Assembly: GCF_023156245.1 (NCBI RefSeq)
Contig: NZ_JAKZAH010000016.1
Span: forward strand, 1 to 64,000
Length of the DNA stretch: 64,000 nucleotides
Reading direction: 5' to 3'
Origin: Marinobacter bryozoorum
Lineage (GTDB): Bacteria; Pseudomonadota; Gammaproteobacteria; Pseudomonadales; Oleiphilaceae
The notes beneath the pieces are model-generated. The model was not told the origin of the DNA. It searched no databases and saw only the letters and a program-made list of their open reading frames with translations. Positions 49,196 to 58,579 of this stretch are shown here, in pieces; positions within the stretch are counted from its first letter, which is position 1; each line of letters opens with the position of its first letter. The translations under genes and the position numbers were made by a program.

Positions 49196-49873
49196 TCAGG
49201 AGCCGTAGAGTGCCTTCAGGTGAGCCATGAACTGTGGCCTGTTCTCGGCAGCATCGGCCTGGACTTTCTGCACAGCCGGTCTTTCTGCCATGCGCTTGAG
49301 ATAGGCGAGCAGTCCTGGCACTTCGGCCAGCGGGTCACGGTCCAGGAAGACCTTGCCAACATTACGTACAATCGGAAGGTTCAGAATCGCGCCGATATCC
49401 GCCACGGTGAATTTGTCGCCATAGGCAAACTGGTCAAAGGACGAAAGTTTGGGCAATGCCGCTACGGCCTTGTTGAGTCCGCTCTCAACCTCTTTCAGCA
49501 CGGCAGGATCAGGTTGGGTGCCGCCGATAAGGTTCGGGATCAGGCGTCGGGCCACCAGTTCGAAATAGAGCTCGATGAATTGCGACAGCTCCTGGACCTT
49601 GGCCACGTCAAACGGCGACTCGGGCAGCAGGGAAGGCTCAGGGTAGGCCCGTTCGATGTATTCCAGGATAGCTCGGGACTCGCTGATAAAGCCTTCAGGT
49701 GTCTCCAGGGCAGGTACTTTGCCGAGGGGGCTTTTGTCCAGGTATTCGGGCTTGTATTTCGGACCGACGCCAGTGTAGGAAAGCACTTCCTCAAACTCGA
49801 TACCTTTTTCCAGAAGCGCGAGCTTGGGCACGTTGTAGTAGTTACTGGCAGAAAAGCCGTGGAGTTTGATCAT
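49196..49873 (-). CDS. Glutathione S-transferase
   Basis: A 225-residue protein with the thioredoxin-fold N-terminus (MIKLHGFSASNYYNVPKLALLEKGIEFEE, GKVPALETPEGFISESRAILEYIE with cis-Pro and the Glu-Ser glutathione-binding pair) and an all-helical C-terminal domain (KFTVADIGAILNLP). Detoxification or redox role; substrate unknown. The 265-bp gap beyond it shows nothing I can name. Confidence 0.92.
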   Translation of the reverse strand: MIKLHGFSASNYYNVPKLALLEKGIEFEEVLSYTGVGPKYKPEYLDKSPLGKVPALETPEGFISESRAILEYIERAYPEPSLLPESPFDVAKVQELSQFIELYFELVARRLIPNLIGGTQPDPAVLKEVESGLNKAVAALPKLSSFDQFAYGDKFTVADIGAILNLPIVRNVGKVFLDRDPLAEVPGLLAYLKRMAERPAVQKVQADAAENRPQFMAHLKALYGS

Positions 49874-50138
49874 TGTTGTATCCGCAGTTGGTGGTCTGGT
49901 CTGGAGGCTTTGTAGTATAGGGTTTTCGGATCACAGAACGCCACCGGCAAGGCGCGGTAACCAAGGAGGGATCAGGCAGGATAGGGTGATCGGCAAGGGC
50001 GAGGCACAACCGGCGCCCGAGGCTGGCGCTGTCCAGGTTTCCGGAGCCGGACTACCAGAAGCCCGGGGCCATACTGTCTAACTTCGCCAGGCTTCACAAC
50101 GGGTAGCTGGCTGCAGGAAGCCAGAGAGTTTGCCGTTA

Positions 50139-50303
50139 TTATTTATTAGCTTTCAGGTTAATGTGTTTTGAACCTGTAGGGTAAAGCTGTCCACTTTTGC
50201 CCTTGTTTACATACTCAACAGCACCGCCTGATTTCAAAAAAGCAGCGGTCTGCTCCTCGATCATTTCCCTAGTTAATGTGGCTTTTACCGGTTTCTTGCT
50301 CAT
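50139..50303 (-). CDS. 54-residue small protein
   Basis: ATG at 50303, with GGAG seven bases upstream, opens 54 codons ending in TAA at 50139-50141. The product (MSKKPVKATLTREMIEE..., then a FLKSGGAVEYVNKGKSG segment) is basic at the N-terminus with a short helix followed by a Gly-Gly turn. The FL-x-x-GG form recalls the C-terminal part of the Pseudomonas SutA protein only weakly. Composition and a clean RBS suggest a real gene; function unknown. Confidence 0.6.
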   Translation of the reverse strand: MSKKPVKATLTREMIEEQTAAFLKSGGAVEYVNKGKSGQLYPTGSKHINLKANK

Positions 50304-50427
50304 TTTATTCTCCAGGTTAACGGCTGCCTTTTGCCACCGTCAAACGACCATCTTATCTGAAACGGGAAAATATTGCTGGACTATATGTTCTAAGGCGGCG
50401 AACGCCTTGCGTAGGGGTGGGGTTTTC

Positions 50428-50542
50428 GTAGCCTCGGTTATAGCAATGTCAGTCAAAATACAGGGGGCCATAACCGAGACCAGGTGTGGCTACATTATTT
50501 CGGACCGGAAGGGCCCAGACATCACTGCGGGTGCCTGGGCCC
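50428..50542. other. Hairpin-rich non-coding segment
   Basis: Within the ~420-bp gap before the diguanylate cyclase gene, GTAGCC (50428-50433) and CTCGGTTAT (50433-50441) pair with ATAACCGAG (50470-50478) and GGCTAC (50488-50493). Then GGGCCCAG (50511-50518) pairs with CTGGGCCC (50535-50542). No plausible protein-coding frame covers it. Structured RNA, palindromic repeat or leader are all possible. Confidence 0.45.
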
Positions 50543-50721
50543 TGGGTGTACCTCTCTCCGGTCTCGAGCGGATCAGCGTTTGCAGCTGACCGGGCAGCGT
50601 CATTGAGATGTAAAGGCGCTGGCTGTTTGCTGGTTTCGTGCGGTGGAGCAAACCCCTGGATCTTGTATCGATAACTCCAAAGCGTTAACTTTGCCAGAAA
50701 CAAAAAGAGCCCATCACATGA

Positions 50722-52848
50722 ATGCGCATTGCCTGGCTGTACACTATGGCTGACTCGCTAACGAGCCCGGAAGGAACGCGGGAGCAAGATCTGATCGCCC
50801 TGTTGGGGCAACTTCCCGTGGCCTGCATGCTCGTGAGCGCGACCGACGATATCGTGGTGGCCGTCAACCCGGCACTCGAGCATTTACTGGGTTGGAGTGC
50901 ATCCGGACTAATCGGTCACCATTCCGCCGAGTTGCCACTCTGGGCCAGCCCGAAACAGCGGGACGGCGTTCTCCAGCTACTGTTCACCAGCGGCAGCATT
51001 CAGCAACATGAGGCCCGCTTCCAGTGCCATGACGGTCAGTCCAAACCCTGCCTGATCTATGTGGAGCAGGTCCGGATCGGTGACCAGTCCTACCGGCTGG
51101 CCATGGTCCATGACATTTCCGAACGCAGCAACGCCGACCGGGAACTGAGGCAGAGCGAAGCCAAGTTTGCGGCCCTGTTCATCGACTCTCCCGAACCCTA
51201 TGTGCTGTTTGACAAACGCAGTGCGCAAATAACCGAGGTCAACCACCGGTTTACCGAGGTGTTCGGCTACCAGCCCCAGGAGGTGATTGGAAAGACTGCG
51301 GCCGAATTCGGTTTCTGGCGCTATCCAAGTAAACGTCCGGCAGTCATAAACAAGCTGTTACGGGATGGCTGTCTGCGCAATGAGTCGGTTGACCTTATTG
51401 CCAGGGACGGACGCGTGCTGAATTGCGAGGTGTCCAGCAACTTTATACTGATCGGCAACGAGCCCTGCACGCTGTCCTGCTTCAAGGATGTCACTGAGCA
51501 GAGAAGCATCGAGGCGCGGGTTAAGTACCAGGCCTATCACGATGCGCTGACCGATCTCCCCAACCGCCTGTTGCTGCACGACCGGCTGCAACAGCATCTG
51601 GCATTGGGTGAACGCCATGGCCTGAGTTGCGCCTTGCTCTTCTTCGACCTGGACCATTTCAAGCGCGTCAACGACTCCCTGGGCCACACCTGCGGTGATG
51701 CAGTACTGCAGGAGGTAAGTCGCCGCCTGCAGGCACGGGTACGTAAGGCCGACACGGTCGCCCGCCTGGGTGGCGACGAGTTTGTCATTCTGCTGACCGG
51801 CCTGTCCGGCAATCCGGAGCAGAGTGCCGAGCGGGCGCGAGTCAACGCTGCCGAACTCCTCGAGGCCGTGTCTGCACCTATGAATATCGAGGGTCACGGG
51901 CTACAGCTGAGCTGCAGCATTGGTATTGCCCTGTCATCCGAGCACGGCAATACGCCGGAGGACCTGCTCAAACATGCCGATACCGCTCTGTATGGGGTCA
52001 AGGCCAGTGGACGCAACAACATCGCGTTTTTTGAACCGCAGATGCAGGTGGTTGTCAGCCAGCGCCTGCAACTGGAAGCCGAACTGCGCCAGGCACTGCA
52101 GGCGGGGGAATTCCGGTTGCACTACCAGCCACAGGTGGATGCCCGCACGCAACGCATCACCGGTGCGGAGGCCCTGTTGCGCTGGCAGCATCCCGAGACA
52201 GGGCTGATCGGCCCGGCTGCCTTTATGCATGCGCTCGAAGAGAGTGGCATGATCCTCGAAGCCGGCCACTGGATCCTGGAGCAGGCCTGCGACTTCCTGG
52301 CCCGCCTTCTGGACCGGGAGCTGGTTAGCGCAGACCAGTTCAGCCTCAGTATCAACATAAGCCCCCGACAGTTTCGCCAGGCCGACTTTGTCGCGCAGGT
52401 AGCCGCCATCATTGCCCGACAGCAGATCCCCGTGCAGTGCCTGAAACTGGAAATCACCGAAAGCATCATGATCCACAACATATCCGACACGGTGAAAAAG
52501 ATGAATGAGCTGCGGGACATGGGCGTGCGTTTCGCGATCGATGATTTTGGCACCGGCTACTCGTCGCTGAGCTATCTCAAACGGCTACCGGTCGACCTGC
52601 TCAAGATCGACCAGTCGTTCATCAACGACTGCACCCGGGACAGCAACGATGCCGAGATCGTCCGTGCCATCATCGTCATGGCCCGCAGCCTGAACATGGA
52701 GTTGATCGCCGAGGGCGTGGAGACCGCTGAGCAGCTTGCCTTCCTGCAGCAGCAGGAGTGCCATACCTATCAGGGCTTCTACTTCAGCCAGGCGGTTAGC
52801 GAAGACGCCTTCTGTGCGCTGCTTGGCCCTCCTCCCGCGACCCGTTGA
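50722..52848 (+). CDS. PAS-PAS-GGDEF-EAL cyclic-di-GMP regulator
   Basis: A 708-residue soluble protein. Two PAS domains (about 25-130 and 145-265) precede a GGDEF domain with intact RLGGDEFV near residue 350, an RxxD inhibitory site (RKAD) five residues before it and an EAL domain (EALLRW near 482, then DDFGTGYSSLSYLKRLPVDLLKID). Both catalytic motifs look intact, so it could make and break c-di-GMP, with PAS input. ATG at 50722 or 50746. The hairpin-rich leader precedes it. Confidence 0.93.
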   Translation: MRIAWLYTMADSLTSPEGTREQDLIALLGQLPVACMLVSATDDIVVAVNPALEHLLGWSASGLIGHHSAELPLWASPKQRDGVLQLLFTSGSIQQHEARFQCHDGQSKPCLIYVEQVRIGDQSYRLAMVHDISERSNADRELRQSEAKFAALFIDSPEPYVLFDKRSAQITEVNHRFTEVFGYQPQEVIGKTAAEFGFWRYPSKRPAVINKLLRDGCLRNESVDLIARDGRVLNCEVSSNFILIGNEPCTLSCFKDVTEQRSIEARVKYQAYHDALTDLPNRLLLHDRLQQHLALGERHGLSCALLFFDLDHFKRVNDSLGHTCGDAVLQEVSRRLQARVRKADTVARLGGDEFVILLTGLSGNPEQSAERARVNAAELLEAVSAPMNIEGHGLQLSCSIGIALSSEHGNTPEDLLKHADTALYGVKASGRNNIAFFEPQMQVVVSQRLQLEAELRQALQAGEFRLHYQPQVDARTQRITGAEALLRWQHPETGLIGPAAFMHALEESGMILEAGHWILEQACDFLARLLDRELVSADQFSLSINISPRQFRQADFVAQVAAIIARQQIPVQCLKLEITESIMIHNISDTVKKMNELRDMGVRFAIDDFGTGYSSLSYLKRLPVDLLKIDQSFINDCTRDSNDAEIVRAIIVMARSLNMELIAEGVETAEQLAFLQQQECHTYQGFYFSQAVSEDAFCALLGPPPATR

Positions 52849-52890
52849 TCGCCCCCTATACGCTCCCGTTCGGTACACAGCCTCTGACCT

Positions 52891-52918
52891 TGTCATTCGT
52901 CGCGGATGTCGAATGACA
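52891..52918. promoter_or_regulatory. Inverted repeat upstream of mipA-like gene
   Basis: TGTCATTCG and CGAATGACA are perfect 9-bp arms 10 bases apart, about 80 bp before the MipA-like start. One-turn-spaced dyads of this form suit a dimeric regulator; no T-run follows for termination of the upstream gene. Confidence 0.45.
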
Positions 52919-52996
52919 TATTTGATCTGTTCTTTCGCCGCCCACGTACTTTCTGCCAGGTTGTTTTCCAACAATTTATAACCGAGCAGAACTAAA

Positions 52997-53824
52997 ATGA
53001 AAAAATTCACGGGCGTAGTTTTGGCAATGTGCACTCCGGCATTGTTTGCTCAAACAGCGTTAGCACAGGACGAGAAAACGGCGCTGGTGCCGTTACCCTC
53101 GCTGGAAGACTTCACTCGGGGTGAAGACGGCTGGGGCTTCGGGCTGGGCCTGGGTGTTGAATATGAATCTGCCTACGAAGGGTCGGATGAGTTCGGCTTC
53201 GAAGCCAGTCCCGCCGGCGCTGTGCAATGGCGCAGGGGTGATAACATCTTCTATTGGGCTGGTGAAGCGCTGGGGTGGCGTGGCCTGCGTTCTGACACCT
53301 GGCTTTTACAGGCTTCAGTGGGCTTTGAAGAAGGGCGTGAAGAGAGCGACTCTGATGACGGCCGGCTGGATGGACTTGGCGACACAGATGAGGGTGCTGA
53401 ATTCGTACTGCAGGCACGTCGTGCGTTCGATGCTGACTGGCGTTACTGGCTGGATGGTCGAATTGTAGCCAGTGAAAATGGAAACCTGGGTATTGTGGGC
53501 GTGGGTCGCCGCTTCGGCGAGCAAAAGGACGGAACCGGCTCCGAGTTATCAATCGTGGCGGTTTTTCACGACAGCGACCTTGCCAATGAGCAGTTTGGCG
53601 TAGACCCGTCCCAGGCTGCTGCGTCAGGCCTGAGCGAAACCGATCTGAGCGGCGGATTCCGCTCCATTGGGGCCAACTATAATTATCGTGCCTACATCAA
53701 CGACAACTGGCAGGTTTTCGGCGAAGTGCTCTATGAGCACTATAGCAGCGATATTGCCGATAGCCCGATCGCACGCAACGATTATGAAGCCGAAGTAGGT
53801 GTCGGGTTCATTTACGTTTTCTAG
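52997..53824 (+). CDS. MipA/OmpV family outer-membrane protein
   Basis: A 275-residue beta-barrel protein. The signal peptide (MKKFTGVVLAMCTPALFAQTALA) is followed by GWGFGLGLGVEYESAYEGSDEFGFEASPAGAVQWRRG and the family ending NDYEAEVGVGFIYVF. MipA scaffolds murein enzymes in E. coli; OmpV homologues are often induced by two-component systems. Start is a clear ATG with the signal peptide. No cognate regulator adjacent. Confidence 0.93.
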   Translation: MKKFTGVVLAMCTPALFAQTALAQDEKTALVPLPSLEDFTRGEDGWGFGLGLGVEYESAYEGSDEFGFEASPAGAVQWRRGDNIFYWAGEALGWRGLRSDTWLLQASVGFEEGREESDSDDGRLDGLGDTDEGAEFVLQARRAFDADWRYWLDGRIVASENGNLGIVGVGRRFGEQKDGTGSELSIVAVFHDSDLANEQFGVDPSQAAASGLSETDLSGGFRSIGANYNYRAYINDNWQVFGEVLYEHYSSDIADSPIARNDYEAEVGVGFIYVF

Positions 53825-54053
53825 GCTCCCGCGTTGATCCGGGGGAGGTAAGCCATGGCGTACGTGAGCCGATAAAGCAATGATACACCCGGTCGCTACG
53901 GTATCGACCAGGTGGTGGCGGCTGTAGTACTTGGGTTTGGTATCGGATAGTGTGGCTACTGCCAGGCCGGCATGTGCTGGATACCTGCCCCACTTTATGG
54001 GGTAACATCGGTCAGCGACGAGCCATACCCCGCAAACTTTGCAGGAGAAAAAA

Positions 54054-55181
54054 GTGTCAGATAACAACATCGAACTTACTTCCACCATCAGCGACGACAA
54101 CAAACTGGAACTTGCCCTGCGTGAGATCGAGATCCCGCAGCCGGGCGAAAACCAGGTGGTTATCCGCGTCGAAGCCGCCCCTATCAACCCGTCTGACCTG
54201 GGCGTGATGTTCAGCACGGCTGATATGACAACTGCCAGCCAGTCCGGTAGCGCTGATCGTCCAGTTATCAATGCCGATGTTCCGGCCAAGTTCATGGGCG
54301 CGGTTAAAAAGCGTGTTGGCAAGGCGATACCCGTGGGCAATGAAGGCGCCGGTACCGTCGTCGCGGCAGGCTCCTCCGCCGCAGCGCAAAACCTGATGGG
54401 CAAAACCGTTGCGTTCATTGGCGGCGGTAGCTACCGCAAATACCTCTGTGCCAATGTGCAAAGCTGTCTGGAACTGGAACCGGGTACGACCGCTGTCGAA
54501 GGCGCTTCAAGCTTCGTGAATCCGCTGACGGCATTGGCGATGGTAGAAACCATGCGCGCTGAGGGCCACAAGGCTATCGTCCACGCGGCCGCCGCCTCTA
54601 ACCTCGGGCAAATGCTCAATCGCATCTGCATCGCTGACGGCATCGACCTGGTCAATATCGTCCGCAAACCGGAACAGGAAGCACTCCTGCGCGACCAGGG
54701 CGCCAAGTACGTGGTCAACTCCAGTAGCGACAGCTTCATGGCAGACCTGACCCAGGCACTGATCGACACCGGCGCCACGGTAGCTTTCGACCCGATCGGT
54801 GGCGGACGCCTGGCGAGCGATATCCTCACCTGCATGGAAGCCGCCGTCTCTCGCGACATGACGGAGTACAGCGTGTATGGATCTGACATCTACAAACAGG
54901 TTTATATCTATGGCGGCCTTGATCGCGGCCCCATCACGCTGAGCCGCAACTTTGGCTTTGCCTGGGGTGTGAACGGCTTTCTGTTGTTCAATGCGCTGGG
55001 AAAACTGGGTAAGGAAACCAACATCGCCATGCGCAAACGCGTAGCGGCCGAAATCAAGACTACGTTCGCCAGTCACTACACCCACGAAGTCTCCCTGGCC
55101 GGTGCGTTACAACTGGATGCCATCTCGGAGTACGGCAAAATGGCGACCGGTCAGAAGTTTATGATCAAGCCACAGAGCTGA
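54054..55181 (+). CDS. MDR-superfamily alcohol/quinone oxidoreductase
   Basis: A 375-residue medium-chain dehydrogenase/reductase. The N-terminal GroES-like domain holds RVEAAPINPSDLGVM and PVGNEGAGTVVAAGS; the Rossmann domain has VHAAAASNLGQMLNRI and the FDPIGGG region. No zinc-ligand set is obvious, so a quinone- or enoyl-reductase-type activity is as likely as alcohol oxidation. I start at GTG 54054, six bases after AGGAG; the frame opened at TTG 54039 is only its ribosome site. Confidence 0.88.
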   Translation: MSDNNIELTSTISDDNKLELALREIEIPQPGENQVVIRVEAAPINPSDLGVMFSTADMTTASQSGSADRPVINADVPAKFMGAVKKRVGKAIPVGNEGAGTVVAAGSSAAAQNLMGKTVAFIGGGSYRKYLCANVQSCLELEPGTTAVEGASSFVNPLTALAMVETMRAEGHKAIVHAAAASNLGQMLNRICIADGIDLVNIVRKPEQEALLRDQGAKYVVNSSSDSFMADLTQALIDTGATVAFDPIGGGRLASDILTCMEAAVSRDMTEYSVYGSDIYKQVYIYGGLDRGPITLSRNFGFAWGVNGFLLFNALGKLGKETNIAMRKRVAAEIKTTFASHYTHEVSLAGALQLDAISEYGKMATGQKFMIKPQS

Positions 55182-55395
55182 CCTTTAGCTACTCGCCGCA
55201 AGGGCGAGCCCAGGTAAAAGGCAACCTGCGGATCATTGCCCGTGACCCCTTTGAACCGGGGTCGGGGGCAGTTTTTCACCCCCGGGAGTGCCCGTCCAGA
55301 TTCCACCCCTTGCTTTAGCAGAAACTAAACTATGTTTACAGGCAGGTGCTGGTTCAAATTCAGCACCACCATGTTTCAGGGGAGGAGGTCTTTGC

Positions 55396-55887
55396 ATGAA
55401 TCGATATCTCGCGGGTGCGCTTGGCGGGTTGCTCGCCACCGTGCCAATGACCATCAAAATGGAAAAGGGACACCGCAAATTGCCCAGGGAAGAGCAATAC
55501 CCGTTGCCCCCGCGGGAAGTGACCGAAGACATAACTGACCGGTTACCCGTCCATAAGCCCCGTAGTGACACATCCATGACGCTACTTACCCTGGGGGCGC
55601 ACTTTCTCTACGGTGCCGCTGCGGGAAGTCTCTGGGGAGCGGTCGCAGACAAGAGTTCCCGTCCGGCGGTCGGTGGTGCGGCATTTGGGGCCGCTGTCTG
55701 GGCGGCAGGTTATCTTGGCTGGATTCCCGCTGCAAAAGTGCTGCGCCCGGCAACGCAACACCCGGTCCGACGAAACCTTTTGATGCTGGCGGTACACTGC
55801 ATGTGGGGCGCTTCCACGGCGGGATGGACCCGGGTGCTGACCGAACCTCGAACTCACGGGTTTGGGCGAAAGGCCCGACGGAGGTAG
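55396..55887 (+). CDS. Small hydrophobic membrane protein
   Basis: A 163-residue protein with a hydrophobic N-terminal segment and two later hydrophobic stretches (LLTLGAHFLYGAAAGSLWGAVA; AVGGAAFGAAVWAAGYLGWI), likely three or four helices with a basic tail (GFGRKARRR). DUF1440/YagU-like by general shape only. Strong GGAGGAGG Shine-Dalgarno; the longer frame from 55288 is unsupported. The 214-bp gap before it shows no gene. Confidence 0.7.
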   Translation: MNRYLAGALGGLLATVPMTIKMEKGHRKLPREEQYPLPPREVTEDITDRLPVHKPRSDTSMTLLTLGAHFLYGAAAGSLWGAVADKSSRPAVGGAAFGAAVWAAGYLGWIPAAKVLRPATQHPVRRNLLMLAVHCMWGASTAGWTRVLTEPRTHGFGRKARRR

Positions 55888-55986
55888 TGAAGGTTGGCTG
55901 ATACTCCGGTGGTAAGCGTGACCGTTAAGCGTGGACAGGCATCGAAAGAAGGTCTGTCCCGGTTTCCGGGCCCGACGCTCCGAGTC

Positions 55987-56521
55987 TTACCCGGTACCGT
56001 TCCTACCGTACCGTCGAACGTCCTCCAGGCTGGAAGGCCCGCCGCATGAGCTGCGGCGAACCACGCTCAGGGATCCATCGGTCTCCAGCACGACAGCTTC
56101 CACATCGTCCAGGGCCAGAATGCCCGATGACCTGCCCGCCGAGCGCACTTCATCCCGGGTCACCCGGGCCTGGCGAAGCGCCTGGTCCACAAACTGTCCC
56201 CGGTAGAGCAGGAGGGTCGGCTCGCCGGTCAGCACCTTGCGTACCCAGCGCAAGCGAAACTGGACCAGGTAACGACAAGCTGAAGCCCGATAAGGAGCGC
56301 AAAAGCCACTAGCCCGTTGGTCAGGGATATATTCCGGCTCAATAGCACGGTAGCCAGGGTGGAGCCCAGTGCCACAGTGAGAATCAGGCCAAAGGCGTTC
56401 AGTTCTGACTGAGTGCGCCTCCCTGAGGGTCGTAGGAAAACACCAGGAACACGTACGCCAGCACGCCTGCGATGAGCGTGCGCGCCAGCCCGGATCAACC
56501 GCTGAAAACCATCTCTGGCAT
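55987..56521 (-). pseudogene. Decayed YetF/DUF421-family membrane protein
   Basis: Three lesions break one recognisable DUF421 reading. The true start is the ATG at 56519-56521 (MPEMVFSG), codon 9 is TGA (56495-56497) where the family has Trp, one T is missing from the run at 56437-56440 (between YVFLV and LRPSGRRTQSELNAFG), and a further frameshift near 56265 separates QLVVTW from FRLRWVRKVLTGEPTLLLYRG. The tail DLDDVEAVVLETDGS-like ending (ALDDVEAVVLETDGSLSVV) is the family's C-terminus. Not functional unless the assembly is wrong. Confidence 0.85.
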
Positions 56522-56821
56522 AGGTTATTCCCCAGTATGCTGGTCCGGGCAAGTTCGGGAGACGTTGAACGTATTGAATACCTCTAAACCTAGGTGGGCT
56601 TACGTCTTCTGACAAGCTGCGTCCAAGTGTACCTGCCGTGGTGTGCGTCATTTTCCCATGTTACTGAGAGTGGTAATCTTACACCGCCTTGTAGGTGGTT
56701 TTTCTGATCTGAAAGTTGGTCTACGGCGCGGGAGATTGACTCCACCGGTTTTGTTTCCTCGCCGCCACATCATTAATGGATTGATTTGCCCATATTCATT
56801 TTGGGCCCAAGGAGGATTCTT

Positions 56822-57255
56822 ATGTCTGCCCGTCCCGATACATACACTCTGAAAGTGACCGTTGCCCGGTTGCTGGAACTCTCATACGCTCGCAATGAAG
56901 GTCTTACAGCTCGAATTTGCGTGAGGTCGGTCCAGCATCAGTCTCCGTCGCAAGTGACGGCACAGCAACATTGAGGGGCAAGGCGGGTAACGTCACGTTT
57001 TCCGCTAGTGAAGTGGTGCAGTCAATTGGTTTTCAGATTCGGCGGATAGGCGTCAACATGGAGGTGACAGAAGACGGCGAACTCGAATATACAGCGAGGT
57101 TTATGTTCGCTGGCGCCCTCGCATTATCTGCCCGCGGTACGATCGACGTAGAAGAGCTCATCCTCTCATGCTCGGGCCTTCTGTGCAGGGCTGCCAGGGC
57201 TCTGAGGTCCCGGACAGCCAGTACCGACCGGGAAATTGAGAGGGCGCTCAAATGA
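56822..57255 (+). pseudogene. Frameshifted hypothetical gene
   Basis: An ATG at 56822 with AAGGAGG seven bases upstream opens MSARPDTYTLKVTVARLLELSYARNEG, then ends early in its own frame. A second frame picks up after 56898 (SYSSNLREVGPASVSVASDG...) and continues to 57255. The join needs a -1 shift between 56897 and 56916. No family recognised. Its 3' end overlaps the lipoprotein start (ATGA), so the two are one operon. Sequencing error or true decay cannot be separated here. Confidence 0.5.
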
Positions 57256-57731
57256 ATCTGGCTCAATTCGTCCGTGGCTCAACGCTTGGGCTGGCGTTTG
57301 TGATCGCAGGCTGTGCAGGAAATCCAGGGCAGAAGCTGACAAGTGCCTCCCCGTTACAGGTTGCGTATCAGGAAATGGCAGCCGATTTGAATGCAGATCC
57401 CAGCTTGGCAACCTACGAAAAGCATTTGTCTCGCGAACTGCGCAAAGACATGGAAGCGGACCTAGGCCCCGATCGTGATGATCAAATTGAGTTCCTTGCA
57501 CCTCCGTTCTGGTATGAAGAGGTACAAAACTTCTATGAAGGAATCCGCGATGGAAGACAGTGCCTGACCGTGAACGGTATTTCTGTTGATGGCGACCCGA
57601 TAAGCGCTGGTATTGAGTATGTGGATGAGCAGGGAGCAAAAAAGATCAGGGCCGTAGAGATAGCTCTCTTTGAGCAGGCGGGGGAATTGCCGTTAGAGGT
57701 TTGGTGCCCAGTGCGTCCCGATGAAATTTGA
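57252..57731 (+). CDS. Hypothetical lipoprotein
   Basis: A 159-residue protein with a lipobox (VIAGCAG, Cys about residue 21). The mature part is acidic, with LATYEKHLSRELRKDMEADLGPDRD and IRDGRQCLTVNGISVDGDPISAGIEYVDEQGAKKIRAVEIALFEQ. No family recognised. It is coupled by four overlapping bases to the frameshifted gene upstream. Confidence 0.65.
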   Translation: MNLAQFVRGSTLGLAFVIAGCAGNPGQKLTSASPLQVAYQEMAADLNADPSLATYEKHLSRELRKDMEADLGPDRDDQIEFLAPPFWYEEVQNFYEGIRDGRQCLTVNGISVDGDPISAGIEYVDEQGAKKIRAVEIALFEQAGELPLEVWCPVRPDEI

Positions 57732-57778
57732 GCGACCCGTAAGAGAGTAACACCGACAACAGAGTGGAAAGGATTTCC

Positions 57779-58559
57779 ATGACACGTCCAAGGGAACAAC
57801 TCGTTTCGATCGCCGACACACCGTACTACCATGTTGTATCTCGGTGCGTACGTCGCACCTTCCTGTGTGGCTACGACCGGGACACCGGCAGGAACTACGA
57901 ACACCGTCGGCAATGGATTGAAGACCGGATTCGAATTCTGTCATCCCTGTTTTCGATCGATATCTGCTCGTATGCGGTGATGAGCAACCACTATCATCTG
58001 GTTGCAAAGCTGTCTCCGGAGTCGGCGGCGGAGTGGGATGACGACGAGGTCCTGGCTCGTTGGAGCAGCCTGTACAAAGGACCGCTGATTATTCAGCGTT
58101 ACCTCAAAGGTGAGTCGCTGGCCAGTGCCGAGCGCCGGTTCCTGGAGCGCACTGTCGCCGTCTACCGAAAGCGGCTTACGGAACTCAGCTGGTTCATGAA
58201 ATGCCTGAACGAGCCCATTGCCCGTGAAGCGAACCGGGAAGATGACTGCACTGGCCACTTCTGGGAATCCCGTTTTAAATCGCAGGCGCTGCTAACCGAG
58301 CAGGCCGTCCTGAGCTGCATGGCCTATGTGGACCTCAACCCGGTTAGAGCCGCCATGGCCGAAACACCGGAATCCTCGGACCACACCAGCATCAAGGAAA
58401 GGCTGGCGCCACAGTTTGATCTTGTGCAGGCGATCCAGAACCAGCTGGACTCCGGCTACCTGCGCCAGTTTCCGGTTTCCCTGAAGCCGCTACTGAACTT
58501 TGAGGGAAACGAGCGGAATGACCTCCGACGCGGCATTATGTTCAGCCTGCGGGACTACC
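57779..58559 (+). pseudogene. 5' part of Y1-type (RAYT/REP-associated) transposase gene
   Basis: Tyrosine single-strand transposase of the Y1_Tnp family. The N-terminus has YYHVVSRCVRRTFLCG, the HUH motif in VMSNHYHLVAKL, and a Tyr-containing helix region (WFMKCLNEPIAREANREDDCTGHFWESRFKSQALL; CMAYVDLNPVRAAMAE). The reading is cut after LRDYP where an IS is inserted; the rest resumes at 62072. Start ATG at 57779 with AAGGA upstream. Confidence 0.88.
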
Positions 58560-58579
58560 CTATGTGTCAAGGTAGTTGT

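Noticed and set aside
50428-50542. c-di-GMP riboswitch before the GGDEF-EAL gene
   Set aside because: Stems do not match the GEMM core as I know it; kept only as an unassigned structured segment.
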